Origin: Hafnia alvei
GTDB lineage: Bacteria; Pseudomonadota; Gammaproteobacteria; Enterobacterales; Enterobacteriaceae
Direction of reading: 5' to 3'
DNA length: 64,000 bases
NCBI RefSeq assembly: GCF_900095695.1
Contig: NZ_FMIQ01000082.1
Span: 17,482 to 81,481 of the forward strand
This document shows positions 35,869 through 44,338 of the stretch, in pieces. Positions within the stretch are counted from its first letter, which is position 1; each line of letters opens with the position of its first letter. The notes beneath the pieces were generated by a model. The model did not search any database, had not been told where the DNA came from, and worked only from the letters and a program-made list of their open reading frames with translations. The position numbers were made by a program, and so were the translations under genes.

Positions 35869-36405
35869 TTACTCGTATTTAGCACTCAGCACCAGATCCG
35901 TCGAAAAATCCCCAGCATCTAATGTGGCATTATTCGTAGAGTTATTTATTAGTGTTGCTTTCAAAATAAAGCTCATTGAATTGGCCCCAGCAACACCTAT
36001 ATCTTTAATCGGCTGTCCTAAAGGAAGTTCGTTGCCGTTGATACTATTCGTTAACGCAATGCCTAGGTTGGGTAAACCGCTATCGACAATGTTGTCGGCG
36101 GCGCCAGCAAGGTGCGAGCCGTTAATCGTCAGCGAGAGTAACTGAGTAGGTAGCGTCGCTGAGGCATAACAGCTAACGTCTACCCGTTGCTCAACCGCGT
36201 GATTGATTCCATCAACCTCTTGAGCCACAACGTCCTTAAAGTCAAAATCAAGATCTGCACTATTGCTAAACGTGCAGGGAATTTCAATCAGCTCGCCAGA
36301 AAATGATGCCGTAATAGCATTGACCGATGAGCTAAATATTAAAACAATAAAGCAAATCGCTATTCTCTGGCAGAAATTAAGTTGAGGTCTTAATCTATTC
36401 ATCAT
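35869..36405 (-). CDS. Fimbrial minor subunit
   Basis: A 178-residue pilin: hydrophobic signal ending near SSSVNA, FSGELIEIPCTFSNSADLDFDF with the first conserved Cys, VSCYASATLPTQLLSL with the second, and a C-terminal LVLSAKYE donor strand. Part of a run of five minor pilins between the chaperone and adhesin genes. The order resembles mrpEFG of Proteus, but one-to-one names are not assigned. Confidence 0.88.
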   Translation of the reverse strand: MMNRLRPQLNFCQRIAICFIVLIFSSSVNAITASFSGELIEIPCTFSNSADLDFDFKDVVAQEVDGINHAVEQRVDVSCYASATLPTQLLSLTINGSHLAGAADNIVDSGLPNLGIALTNSINGNELPLGQPIKDIGVAGANSMSFILKATLINNSTNNATLDAGDFSTDLVLSAKYE

Positions 36406-36423
36406 GAGTACACCTCTAATACT

Positions 36424-36948
36424 TTATGGGAAACTCGTTTCTAGAATGACACTGGCAGAGAACGCCCCGGTCTTAAGCTCCGTGCCTGGCTTATAGTTTA
36501 TCAATTGGGCAGTTAATGACATTATGGTGCCATCTGTAATTTTGATGGGCGAATTTATATCCACTTCCGTATCATTGTAACTTGCATTAAAAAATGCGAC
36601 ACCTAGCCCTGAATCATTAACAGCTATCGCATTTGTGATAGAAGGAACAGGGTTTTGGCTTGTCACGGTTAAAAATAGCTGTGCCGTTGGTGAATAGTCG
36701 CAAACAAATTTTAAATCATGTGCTATTTTCGTTTTATCTGTTCCCACATCACTCACCACAACCTTGCCAAACTCATATTTTATGTCTTTATCATTATTGA
36801 TATGGCACGGTGGCTGGACAAAAATCTTCCCCTTAACTTCAACAGTAGCGGTGTCTCCCTCGTCGGCATATCCGAAGATAGGCGCTAATAGCAAATTTAA
36901 TATCAACATCGTAGAAAATACTTTTGCATATTTTGTATTTCGTTTCAC
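36424..36948 (-). CDS. Fimbrial minor subunit
   Basis: A 174-residue pilin with signal peptide (to about GYADE). It has KGKIFVQPPCHINNDKDIKYEFG, second Cys at LKFVCDYSPTAQLFL, and SASVILETSFP as last strand. The double Pro before the first Cys matches PapF- or MrpF-like adaptors. It follows the previous subunit gene after 20 bases. Confidence 0.88.
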   Translation of the reverse strand: MKRNTKYAKVFSTMLILNLLLAPIFGYADEGDTATVEVKGKIFVQPPCHINNDKDIKYEFGKVVVSDVGTDKTKIAHDLKFVCDYSPTAQLFLTVTSQNPVPSITNAIAVNDSGLGVAFFNASYNDTEVDINSPIKITDGTIMSLTAQLINYKPGTELKTGAFSASVILETSFP

Positions 36949-36968
36949 TTGGCCCTCCCTTTGATATA

Positions 36969-37595
36969 TTAATGGTATCCCAGCGTAAAATTCATCAGTA
37001 CATTGAACTTGCCTTCTTTTAAAGGCATTTCCGTTCGCTCAAGCATTGCGTATAGCACCATATCGGTATTTCCCTGCGACATGATCAGACCGCGACTATG
37101 CTCACCGACTCGCAGCTGTTGATGTTTACTATCCTCTAACCGAAGTGCTACGCCTTTCGCCTCACCTTTGACCTGTAATAAATGCAGGCTATTGTCAGCC
37201 TCATTACCGTTAATTGTCATAAATGCCACCTGCTGGTCCGGTAGGCTATATAGCGTCTCGTCATGTTCATCGTCTTGCACATGATTTGACACCATGCCAC
37301 AGTCTTTCAGTTGAATATGAACAGCAATCTCAGGTGCACGGTCGCCTATTTTCTGTAGGCGATATCGCGGAATAGTACCCAAATTCACCGTCTGTTCCGC
37401 TGACTCCATACTGAGATAACAAGGCGATTCGGTTAATTCGCCGCTGACGTCAATCTCACCATGCATGCCTTCTACGAACCAACCATCAATCGGCGCAGAC
37501 TCTTTTGCTTGAACGGGCTGATTATTAAAGCCACATGCTAAAAAACACAGCAGTAATCCCATTCTTAAACCGGAATGATTATGTTGCCATCCCAT
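36969..37595 (-). CDS. Fimbrial minor subunit (MrpE-like)
   Basis: A 208-residue pilin: signal peptide ending near QPVQAKE, GEIDVSGELTESPCYLSMESAEQTVNLG, second Cys at LKDCGMVSNH, a long Asp/Glu-rich insert (QDDEHDETLYSL) and NVLMNFTLGYH terminal strand. The first minor-subunit gene after the chaperone. Confidence 0.88.
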   Translation of the reverse strand: MGWQHNHSGLRMGLLLCFLACGFNNQPVQAKESAPIDGWFVEGMHGEIDVSGELTESPCYLSMESAEQTVNLGTIPRYRLQKIGDRAPEIAVHIQLKDCGMVSNHVQDDEHDETLYSLPDQQVAFMTINGNEADNSLHLLQVKGEAKGVALRLEDSKHQQLRVGEHSRGLIMSQGNTDMVLYAMLERTEMPLKEGKFNVLMNFTLGYH

Positions 37596-37681
37596 TGTTA
37601 TATCCTTGGCTGATACTCATGTTTAATTCTGAAGGACAGCAGCAAGCGTTATTCGCTGTTTTCAGCGGGTCATTATCGCTT

Positions 37682-38401
37682 TTATTCTTGATGCGGTTCC
37701 GCATGGCAAACATCACCCTGACACCGATATTTCAGCGTTGGTCGTCCGCCATAATCGTTGATATACGTCATGTAAGGAGAATCATAATGATGCGCCTGAA
37801 CTTTCACCGTGGATTTTGGTGCAATCATTACCGCTTTGAAATCTTTAACTAACCCTTTCGGCGTGCCGGATAATCCAATAACCGTTACGTAAAACGGCGT
37901 CGGATTGTCAACTTGATAACCACTATTTATCTTGGTCAGTACCAATTTATCTTGCCAAACATCGCCAGATTTCGGCGTTATACTGCTCGGCCGATAAAAT
38001 AATTTAATCTTAGTTTGTAGCGCTACCTGCATAACATTCGGCTTGTCGCTGCGCGGTGGTATCTCTCGTACATTGAAATAAAACGCAGACTCACGATCTT
38101 GTGGCAAGGCACTTACACTCGGCAAACTGCTAATGCTGATTTGGCTTTTTGTTGCTGGTTCTACTCGCTGAACCGGCGGCACAGCAATCAGTGGCCCAGT
38201 GATACGGTGACCCTCCAGATCCTCCAGCCAAGCCTGCGCTAAATAAGGTAAACGTGGATTGTCGTTACGGATTGTCAAAGCAATCGCTTTTTCGCTTCCA
38301 TCAAGAATGGCCCGAGTACGATCTAACGCTATTGCGGCGTAACCTGCTTGAACGCTCAGCATTAAAGCCCCGCCCAGTGCTACGCTATACATTATTTTCA
38401 T
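37682..38401 (-). CDS. Fimbrial periplasmic chaperone (first copy)
   Basis: A 239-residue PapD/MrpD-type chaperone with signal peptide (to about AGYA). Chaperone signature AFYFNVREIPPRSDKPNVMQ and KIKLFYRPSSI are intact, as are the invariant Arg (IALDRTRAIL) and Lys. Paralogue of 32995-33762; the two share the overall plan but differ in many residues. Placed directly after the usher, as expected for the main assembly chaperone. Confidence 0.94.
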   Translation of the reverse strand: MKIMYSVALGGALMLSVQAGYAAIALDRTRAILDGSEKAIALTIRNDNPRLPYLAQAWLEDLEGHRITGPLIAVPPVQRVEPATKSQISISSLPSVSALPQDRESAFYFNVREIPPRSDKPNVMQVALQTKIKLFYRPSSITPKSGDVWQDKLVLTKINSGYQVDNPTPFYVTVIGLSGTPKGLVKDFKAVMIAPKSTVKVQAHHYDSPYMTYINDYGGRPTLKYRCQGDVCHAEPHQE

Positions 38402-38553
38402 GCTTCATTACTCTTTTTCAATTTGTGCAGGCTAGACAACTCACCTGTTATTTCACCACGAGTACACAGGTACTCACTTGTTCGCATTGATAATTTCACT
38501 ATTTTTTTCAGACCAGTATTTCTCTATGCCACTGGAGTTCATCTCGTCTGGTA

Positions 38554-41088
38554 CTACTTCACTTCTTCATTCTTACCAACTGCTTGGCACGGCAATAACA
38601 GACTAGATAGCGTGTCCAATTTATTGGGCAACGTGACCTGGCACTGTGTCTGGCCATCCCATTTCACGTCTAACGTTTCATTGGCCTGTAAACCGGTCAA
38701 CCATGCCTGACCGCTATCCGCCACCACCGCTATTTCGCGCCCTTCGCGGCTAAAAACGCTCGCGCCAAACGGTGGATGACGGCCATCTTCCATGGCCAAC
38801 ACCACCATCGCTTTCGCACCTTGAACCACAGAAAACTTGCGATAACCTATCGCTCCGTCGGTTAGTGAAGACTCAACCACGGATTGATTGGCCTCAATAT
38901 CGTCTGGCATCGTCGTGAGATCTAAGCTGGTTGTATTTCGGTAGAAACTGCCAACATCAGCGATAACACCAAGGCCAAACATATTGGTATGAACGCGGCC
39001 GTTATTGACCGGAACACCGGAAACTTTGCCGGTATCAACCATCAAACGCGTTGAGCCATTGCCGCCGTCCGCGTGGAGCGCCGCACCTTTCGCCGTGGCA
39101 GTCAGCCCTCCCTGCAGGGAGAGTCCAAGGGAGGTATAGTTATTTTGGCTATAGCTGGCATTCGCCGTCATCTCTGCGGCATCGCCGTGGTGGGTAAAAT
39201 AGCCACTCCCTTGTGTACTGGTGCCATTCGCGCCCCCCATCGAGTTACCCGCAGAAAGGCGATAATTATTATTGTTGTCTATACGGTCGTAATAACTCGC
39301 GGATTGGGTATAGGTTTTATCGTTATACTGTCCGGTATAGCTTACTGAGGCCGTGCCCCACGGGATGCTCATGCTCAGATAGATCACATCATCATTGTTA
39401 CCTTCGTATTGACTACGGGTCGCCGAAATCATGAGTGATGTGCTTTTCAGTGGGCCTAAATCAAAATACGTACTCGCCGACAGGCTATAGCGATCGTCAG
39501 CCGACTGATCCCAATAAGTCTGATGGCTATATGATCCATAGAGACTTAAACGCAAATCATCAAAGCCCTTACTGGCTGTAATGGTGTAAAGCTCTTTATT
39601 ATTGCCAGTGCTGCCGTCACGATATTTAGCGTCAAGAAATTCCCCCATCGACATAAAGTTACGTTCGGAAAAACGGTACCCAGCAAAAGTAATTTCGCTG
39701 TTAGTGCTATCAAAGCGTTTGGAATAACTCACTCTCCAAGATTTACCCTGTTTTTTTACTTGGTTCGGAAGTTGGGCAAAGGATTGCGTAATATCCGCTG
39801 ATAGTGCGCCTAGAGAATAGAGATCGCGACCAATCCCCAACGCCGCTGAGTTATAATCACCAGCAATAATTGAGCCGCCATATAATGACCAGCCATTAGT
39901 CACCCCCCACGAAAACTCGCCGGAAGTAAATAGAGGGCCATCGATATGATGGTCATAGGTTGACGGCCGTCCTGAAGCCAGTTTGTACTGAACTTGGCCA
40001 GGACGAGTGAGATATGGAATCGTGGCCGTATCCACTTGGAACGTTTGTACTGAGCCATCTTGCTCTTCAACCTTCACATCGAGCTTACCGCTGACGGCAC
40101 TGCTTAAATCCTGAATACGAAATGGCCCCGATGGCACCGTCGTTTCATAAAGCACGCGCCCCTGTTGACTCACCGTCACTTTGGCATTGGTCTTAGCAAT
40201 CCCCGTGACTTCAGGTGCATAACCACGCAGCGAAGGCGGTAACATACGCTCATCGCTGTTTAGGCTAACGCCGCTATAACGCCATGAATCAAACAAACTG
40301 GATGCAAGATAGCTCTCACCCATCGTTAAAACGGCACGCATTTGTGGCAGCGCGCGAAACAGATACACTCGGCTCCAATCTAGGTTTCGCGTCGTTGCTT
40401 GCCCTGCGGTACTGCTGTGGTTGTAGCTACCTTGATAATCACCGCGCAGGCGCCATGGCCCCGCATTCGCACCAACGGTGCCGTTTACACTCGCAGTTTG
40501 ACTCTGCTGCCCATCGTGAGGCTTGGTGTAATTTGAATTGAGATTGTAATCAAACAGAACGCCGGGCTCGCCGTTGTCCCAACGAGATGGAGGCGTCCAA
40601 TTAGGATCGCTATATTCTAGATAAGCCTGCGGAATATTCAGCTGTAAGGCGCTTGTCCCCAAATCTCCCCGCGCAGAGGCTCCTGACAACATAGACATAT
40701 CTGCACATTGCAGCTGTGAATTGGATTGCCAATAGGTAATTTTATCCATTACATCAGGCTTTAAACCTAGCTCACGGATCATACTTTCAGGAATACATGG
40801 AACACTTGTCTCTGCATTTTCCGGCAGGGACAAATACACCACATCGTACTCATTAAGTGCCTGACTATTTAAGCGTACGTCCATACGATATGTGCCAGGC
40901 AAAATGTAGTTTGCCTGAGAAAATCGAGAAAAATCGATGTTGTCTTTATCATTCAAATCTAAAACGTCAGTGTTGAATTCAACAGCGACCACCGTATTGG
41001 AATAAAGAGAAACCAATGCGACTGTAATAATGATACTTAGTTTACTGAGCGCAATTTTAGACTCAGCAAATATTAAATTCGTATTCAT
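38554..41088 (-). CDS. Fimbrial outer membrane usher
   Basis: An 844-residue usher: signal peptide (LSIIITVALVSLYSNTVVA), periplasmic N-domain (FNTDVLDLNDKDNIDFSRF), a 24-strand beta-barrel with plug (PSLRGYAPEVTGIAKTNAKV, VTVSQQGRVLYETTVPSGPF), and C-terminal domains with DGRHPPFGASVFSREGREIA and VTLPNK. It exports and polymerises chaperone-bound pilins. ATG 41088 is preferred over the longer frame because the signal peptide follows directly. Similar to MrpC/PapC. Confidence 0.94.
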   Translation of the reverse strand: MNTNLIFAESKIALSKLSIIITVALVSLYSNTVVAVEFNTDVLDLNDKDNIDFSRFSQANYILPGTYRMDVRLNSQALNEYDVVYLSLPENAETSVPCIPESMIRELGLKPDVMDKITYWQSNSQLQCADMSMLSGASARGDLGTSALQLNIPQAYLEYSDPNWTPPSRWDNGEPGVLFDYNLNSNYTKPHDGQQSQTASVNGTVGANAGPWRLRGDYQGSYNHSSTAGQATTRNLDWSRVYLFRALPQMRAVLTMGESYLASSLFDSWRYSGVSLNSDERMLPPSLRGYAPEVTGIAKTNAKVTVSQQGRVLYETTVPSGPFRIQDLSSAVSGKLDVKVEEQDGSVQTFQVDTATIPYLTRPGQVQYKLASGRPSTYDHHIDGPLFTSGEFSWGVTNGWSLYGGSIIAGDYNSAALGIGRDLYSLGALSADITQSFAQLPNQVKKQGKSWRVSYSKRFDSTNSEITFAGYRFSERNFMSMGEFLDAKYRDGSTGNNKELYTITASKGFDDLRLSLYGSYSHQTYWDQSADDRYSLSASTYFDLGPLKSTSLMISATRSQYEGNNDDVIYLSMSIPWGTASVSYTGQYNDKTYTQSASYYDRIDNNNNYRLSAGNSMGGANGTSTQGSGYFTHHGDAAEMTANASYSQNNYTSLGLSLQGGLTATAKGAALHADGGNGSTRLMVDTGKVSGVPVNNGRVHTNMFGLGVIADVGSFYRNTTSLDLTTMPDDIEANQSVVESSLTDGAIGYRKFSVVQGAKAMVVLAMEDGRHPPFGASVFSREGREIAVVADSGQAWLTGLQANETLDVKWDGQTQCQVTLPNKLDTLSSLLLPCQAVGKNEEVK

Positions 41089-41383
41089 TATAACCAATAC
41101 TCCAGCACAAAATCGCCATCGCAAGCTACATCGCAGATGCACTTGAAAACGACTTCCGATCACATCATCAGCAAAATTTATTACGTAAAAAGAGATCGCA
41201 AACTAAGGTATTTACAGCTCACTACTTGGGAGAAACACCAATACAATAAAGCTGCAACACAGGTTCTCAGGCACTGCTTACGTAATATCAAATATGTCTT
41301 GAAAATAGATTAATCACTGCATGGCATAAGCATGCCCACTGACTTTCTCAAGCGTCGATTTAGTCGTAGTTAAAATGCGCCAA

Positions 41384-41926
41384 TTATTCGTACTCAACTT
41401 TGAAGCGAATACCCGCGCGATATCCCCCTGGCAATAATTTTTCATTATTTTTTTCTAGTGATAGCGTGTAATTCAGTGTCATAGCACCTTGTTTGAGCGG
41501 CAACGAGGTTAAAGCTTCGCCGGGAAATATGTTATTCCCTTCACTGTCTTTAATCAGTAAACCAACCCCTTGAGCGTTTCCAATCAGTTTAATAAGATGA
41601 GGGACGTCATCGTGTAATCCATCAAATGTCACTCGAACACTGTTAAATGACCAATTTCCAGGTCTAAATACTTCACACCCTTCTAAACTTATATGAAATG
41701 GCTTCTCAGGCCCCTGCCCATTACGAGCAATCATACCGATGGGCAAAGCGCCCAAATCAATATGCTGATCGATACTCTCAACCGCGAGTGCACAGGCACT
41801 GGCAACTATTGACCCATTCATATTGACTCGCCCGTGCTCGGCAGCATTAGCTGAAAATACAGAAAATGGCATTATCGCTTTGGCACATAGCACAAAATTA
41901 CGCCGCACTATTTTCAACCAAGACAT
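41384..41926 (-). CDS. Fimbrial subunit, anchor-like (MrpB/PapH type)
   Basis: A 180-residue pilin-domain protein located between the major subunit and usher genes, the place of the chain terminator in pap (papH) and mrp (mrpB). It has a signal peptide ending SANAAEHG, Cys at SIVASACALAVES and LEGCEVFRPG, and ends RFKVEYE. ATG 41926 has GGGGGTGG close upstream. The terminator role is inferred from position. Confidence 0.82.
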   Translation of the reverse strand: MSWLKIVRRNFVLCAKAIMPFSVFSANAAEHGRVNMNGSIVASACALAVESIDQHIDLGALPIGMIARNGQGPEKPFHISLEGCEVFRPGNWSFNSVRVTFDGLHDDVPHLIKLIGNAQGVGLLIKDSEGNNIFPGEALTSLPLKQGAMTLNYTLSLEKNNEKLLPGGYRAGIRFKVEYE

Positions 41927-42007
41927 ACGCCACCCCCATTCCACAATAAAAAAACGCTGAGAATATAGGGGAAATAAATCCCCTATTCTCATCACTAATC
42001 GGAATAA

Positions 42008-42553
42008 TTAGTTATAAGTCATTGTGAAATTAGCAACGCTGGTAAAGCTACCTGGAATAATTACCGCTGAGGAACCACCAGTCTTCTGTAAATAAGCAGT
42101 AAAGTTCAGGGTATTATCACCTTTAAGCATATCACCAAGATCGGCTTCATCGCCCAGAACTAAATCTTTACCGCTTTTACCAATGATCCCTAAGCCAGCA
42201 CCTTTTGCAGTGCCGTTCAGCAGCAGCAAATCGTCTTGACCAGCTACCGCACGAACACCGTCAAAAACGATAGCCGCTTTATATGCAGATCCATCAGCTT
42301 TTAGTTCGCAAGATTCTAAATGCAATTCAAAAGGAATAAGCGCTGAACGACCTGCTTCCAGCGTGCTCATGGTAATAGCACCCATTTCAACCGTCTGGTT
42401 AGTAGAATCATTTTTGATAGTACATGGCGCATCAACAATTTGACCGTTGAAGTTTACTTTACCTTGGCCACCTGGCGTTCCTGTAATTGCTGCGCTTGCA
42501 GTTCCTGCCATCATCACCAAAGATACTACTGCCGCTAATTTATTAAGTTTCAT
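42008..42553 (-). CDS. Major fimbrial subunit (pilin)
   Basis: A 181-residue pilin: signal peptide MKLNKLAAVVSLVMMAGTAS-A, then GKVNFNGQIVDAPCTIKNDS with first Cys and LHLESCELKADG with second, and FTSVANFTMTYN as donor strand. It is the first gene of the minus-strand operon and the expected shaft subunit, similar to MrpA. Start 42553 is supported by the signal peptide; the longer frame to 42748 is not. Confidence 0.93.
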   Translation of the reverse strand: MKLNKLAAVVSLVMMAGTASAAITGTPGGQGKVNFNGQIVDAPCTIKNDSTNQTVEMGAITMSTLEAGRSALIPFELHLESCELKADGSAYKAAIVFDGVRAVAGQDDLLLLNGTAKGAGLGIIGKSGKDLVLGDEADLGDMLKGDNTLNFTAYLQKTGGSSAVIIPGSFTSVANFTMTYN

Positions 42554-43276
42554 TTTAAACCCTAAAGTAAAGTTATATTTAATTGGACACCAACACTGAC
42601 AAGGAAAACAGCGAATGAACTTCGCATAACAAACATGACAACCCCACTCAATAACCGAGAATCCCAGCAATCTCATAGTAATGAGCAATACGTTTTTATT
42701 ATCCGCTGCACAGAAAACATAGAGGTTATATTCTCTAAATAATGCCACCTTGCTGTGTTCCCAAATATATTATCCCTCCCTATTCACCAATAAAACCTAT
42801 TTCACCGAAAGAGGATGTTTTCGATTTTATATATTGAAAAAAATAAGACATTGGATGATTTACAACACAAAGCACAACAAGCAAGAATGCATTTTGGTTT
42901 TTTATTCTAGGAAAATGCCATTGCACGACTTAGTTTTCGATTAAACAATTCAATCATAGATGATTATTCCTTTTAAAAACCCACAACAATAATTGTTAGC
43001 CAAACCACCAAATTCATAACAATAAATGTTATCAATAGCAGATAAAGCCCATCGCACGGCCAACCTTGTGGCATTAGGAATAATCACATAAAACTTCATT
43101 TCTCATAAATATGAAAGAGAAGTGCAGCTCCTCTACTGAGGTAATAGAGATGAAACAGAGAATGCAAAATCAGAGGGGTATCATTTATTGCCATTAAACA
43201 TCCATTAATTGCGATTTAACCACTAACCCAAAAGGGGTAAGGCATTACCCAACAACTAACCACGAGGTCGTTTTAA
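42554..43276. other. Divergent regulatory region of the fimbrial operon and the beta-propeller genes
   Basis: 723 AT-rich bases. By eye there is no GATC in the interval and no long inverted repeats of the fim-switch type. Two related palindromes occur at 42985-42997 and 43016-43032. A 64-codon plus-strand frame (42750-42944) was rejected. Promoters for both directions must lie here. Confidence 0.6.
42985..43032. promoter_or_regulatory. Pair of related palindromes
   Basis: AACAAT-A-ATTGTT (42985-42997) and ATAACA-ATAAA-TGTTAT (43016-43032) share AACAATAAxTGTT. Their equivalent positions are 33 bases apart, about three helical turns. They lie between the major pilin and the first beta-propeller gene and may be operator sites for one regulator. 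Confidence 0.5.
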
Positions 43277-44338
43277 ATGAACAGATATAAAAATGAATGT
43301 TTAACAATGTACCGAAACAAGAATTACTCTATTCACACTGAACTTACTTTATTTCCCTATAAATCAGAAATCATTGTGCAGTCCGGTTTCGAACAGGCCA
43401 CAGTCGCTACCAGCAATGCAACTATTACTGATGTGAAAGTTTCTATTAATCCAAAAGGACTTAACCTTGCGATGACCTGGATTGAAGCGCATGCTTTTGG
43501 CTTCACATCATTGCACTATGCAGAAATTAATGAGCGCTTGGAGGTAGTACGTACGCATGAGGTTGAATCTATTAGCACCAACAATGCGGCTATTTTGCCT
43601 TTAAGCTTTATTTGCGAAGAATTCTTATTCATCGCAAAAGTTGAATGTTCCACCGAGCAAGTGACTATCTCTCAGTATCGTTTAAGCGATTTTTCACTGG
43701 TATCTTCACCAATGGTGATTACGTCAAAAGTCAGCGATTCCTATCTCAGCTCAAAACGCAATAAAATTGCTAACCTAACAGTCGTTGACGGCGGGGATAA
43801 TACATTCTATCTACAGTACAAGGTTCAAACTGACTCAATTCATACCCTGCTTTTGACATATCAAGATAAAACGCTCTCACAGCAGCGTCTGTTTGACTTT
43901 GCTTATGACAATATTGGGTTCCATGAAACATATCTCGACAAAGAAGAGAAAATGATCTTTGTCACCTATGCCAATACCGAGTCAGGTGACATTTATCTAG
44001 CGGCTCAGTCGCTCGATCCTAATGGAAATCATAATCTCGTCGAAAACAACGTTGTTATTAGTCAAACTCAGGGAAGCTACAACCGCCCTTATATTGAAAA
44101 ATGTAATACAAATTATGCAGTAACATGGGAAGGCACAAACCCGTATGTTATTTATGTAGATAAAAATCTACTTATTTTATCACCTGAGGAGATGCTCGAT
44201 TTATCTAACCCAGCCAATATCAAAACTGCCTACGATATGAGCACAGATACATTAGTGATGAGTGCTCAAATTGATAACCGTATTTTTGAAGACTACGGCA
44301 CATCATTTTATTATTCAAAGACCATGACAAAAAAATGA
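43277..44338 (+). CDS. Beta-propeller-like hypothetical protein 1
   Basis: A 353-residue protein with no signal peptide or membrane span. It has recurrent blade-like segments of about 45-50 residues with Trp/aromatic strands (VNPKGL-type turn, NLAMTWIEAHAFGFTSLHYA; SGDIYLAAQSLDPNGNHNLV; NRPYIEKCNTNYAVTWEG). The pattern (IYxxxxSLDxxG, ...VTWE) resembles propeller modules of large bacterial surface proteins, but the family was not identified. GAGGT lies eight bases before the ATG. The last codons overlap the next gene (ATGA). Confidence 0.75.
   Translation: MNRYKNECLTMYRNKNYSIHTELTLFPYKSEIIVQSGFEQATVATSNATITDVKVSINPKGLNLAMTWIEAHAFGFTSLHYAEINERLEVVRTHEVESISTNNAAILPLSFICEEFLFIAKVECSTEQVTISQYRLSDFSLVSSPMVITSKVSDSYLSSKRNKIANLTVVDGGDNTFYLQYKVQTDSIHTLLLTYQDKTLSQQRLFDFAYDNIGFHETYLDKEEKMIFVTYANTESGDIYLAAQSLDPNGNHNLVENNVVISQTQGSYNRPYIEKCNTNYAVTWEGTNPYVIYVDKNLLILSPEEMLDLSNPANIKTAYDMSTDTLVMSAQIDNRIFEDYGTSFYYSKTMTKK

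Noticed and set aside
42750..42944. 64-codon plus-strand ORF in the fimbrial regulatory region
   Set aside because: Low-complexity AT-rich reading with no ribosome-binding site; it lies in the promoter region.
42554..43276. Possible fim-type invertible promoter or pap-type Dam-controlled phase switch upstream of the major pilin
   Set aside because: No pair of long inverted repeats and, by eye, no GATC site was found in the interval; no recombinase gene is nearby.
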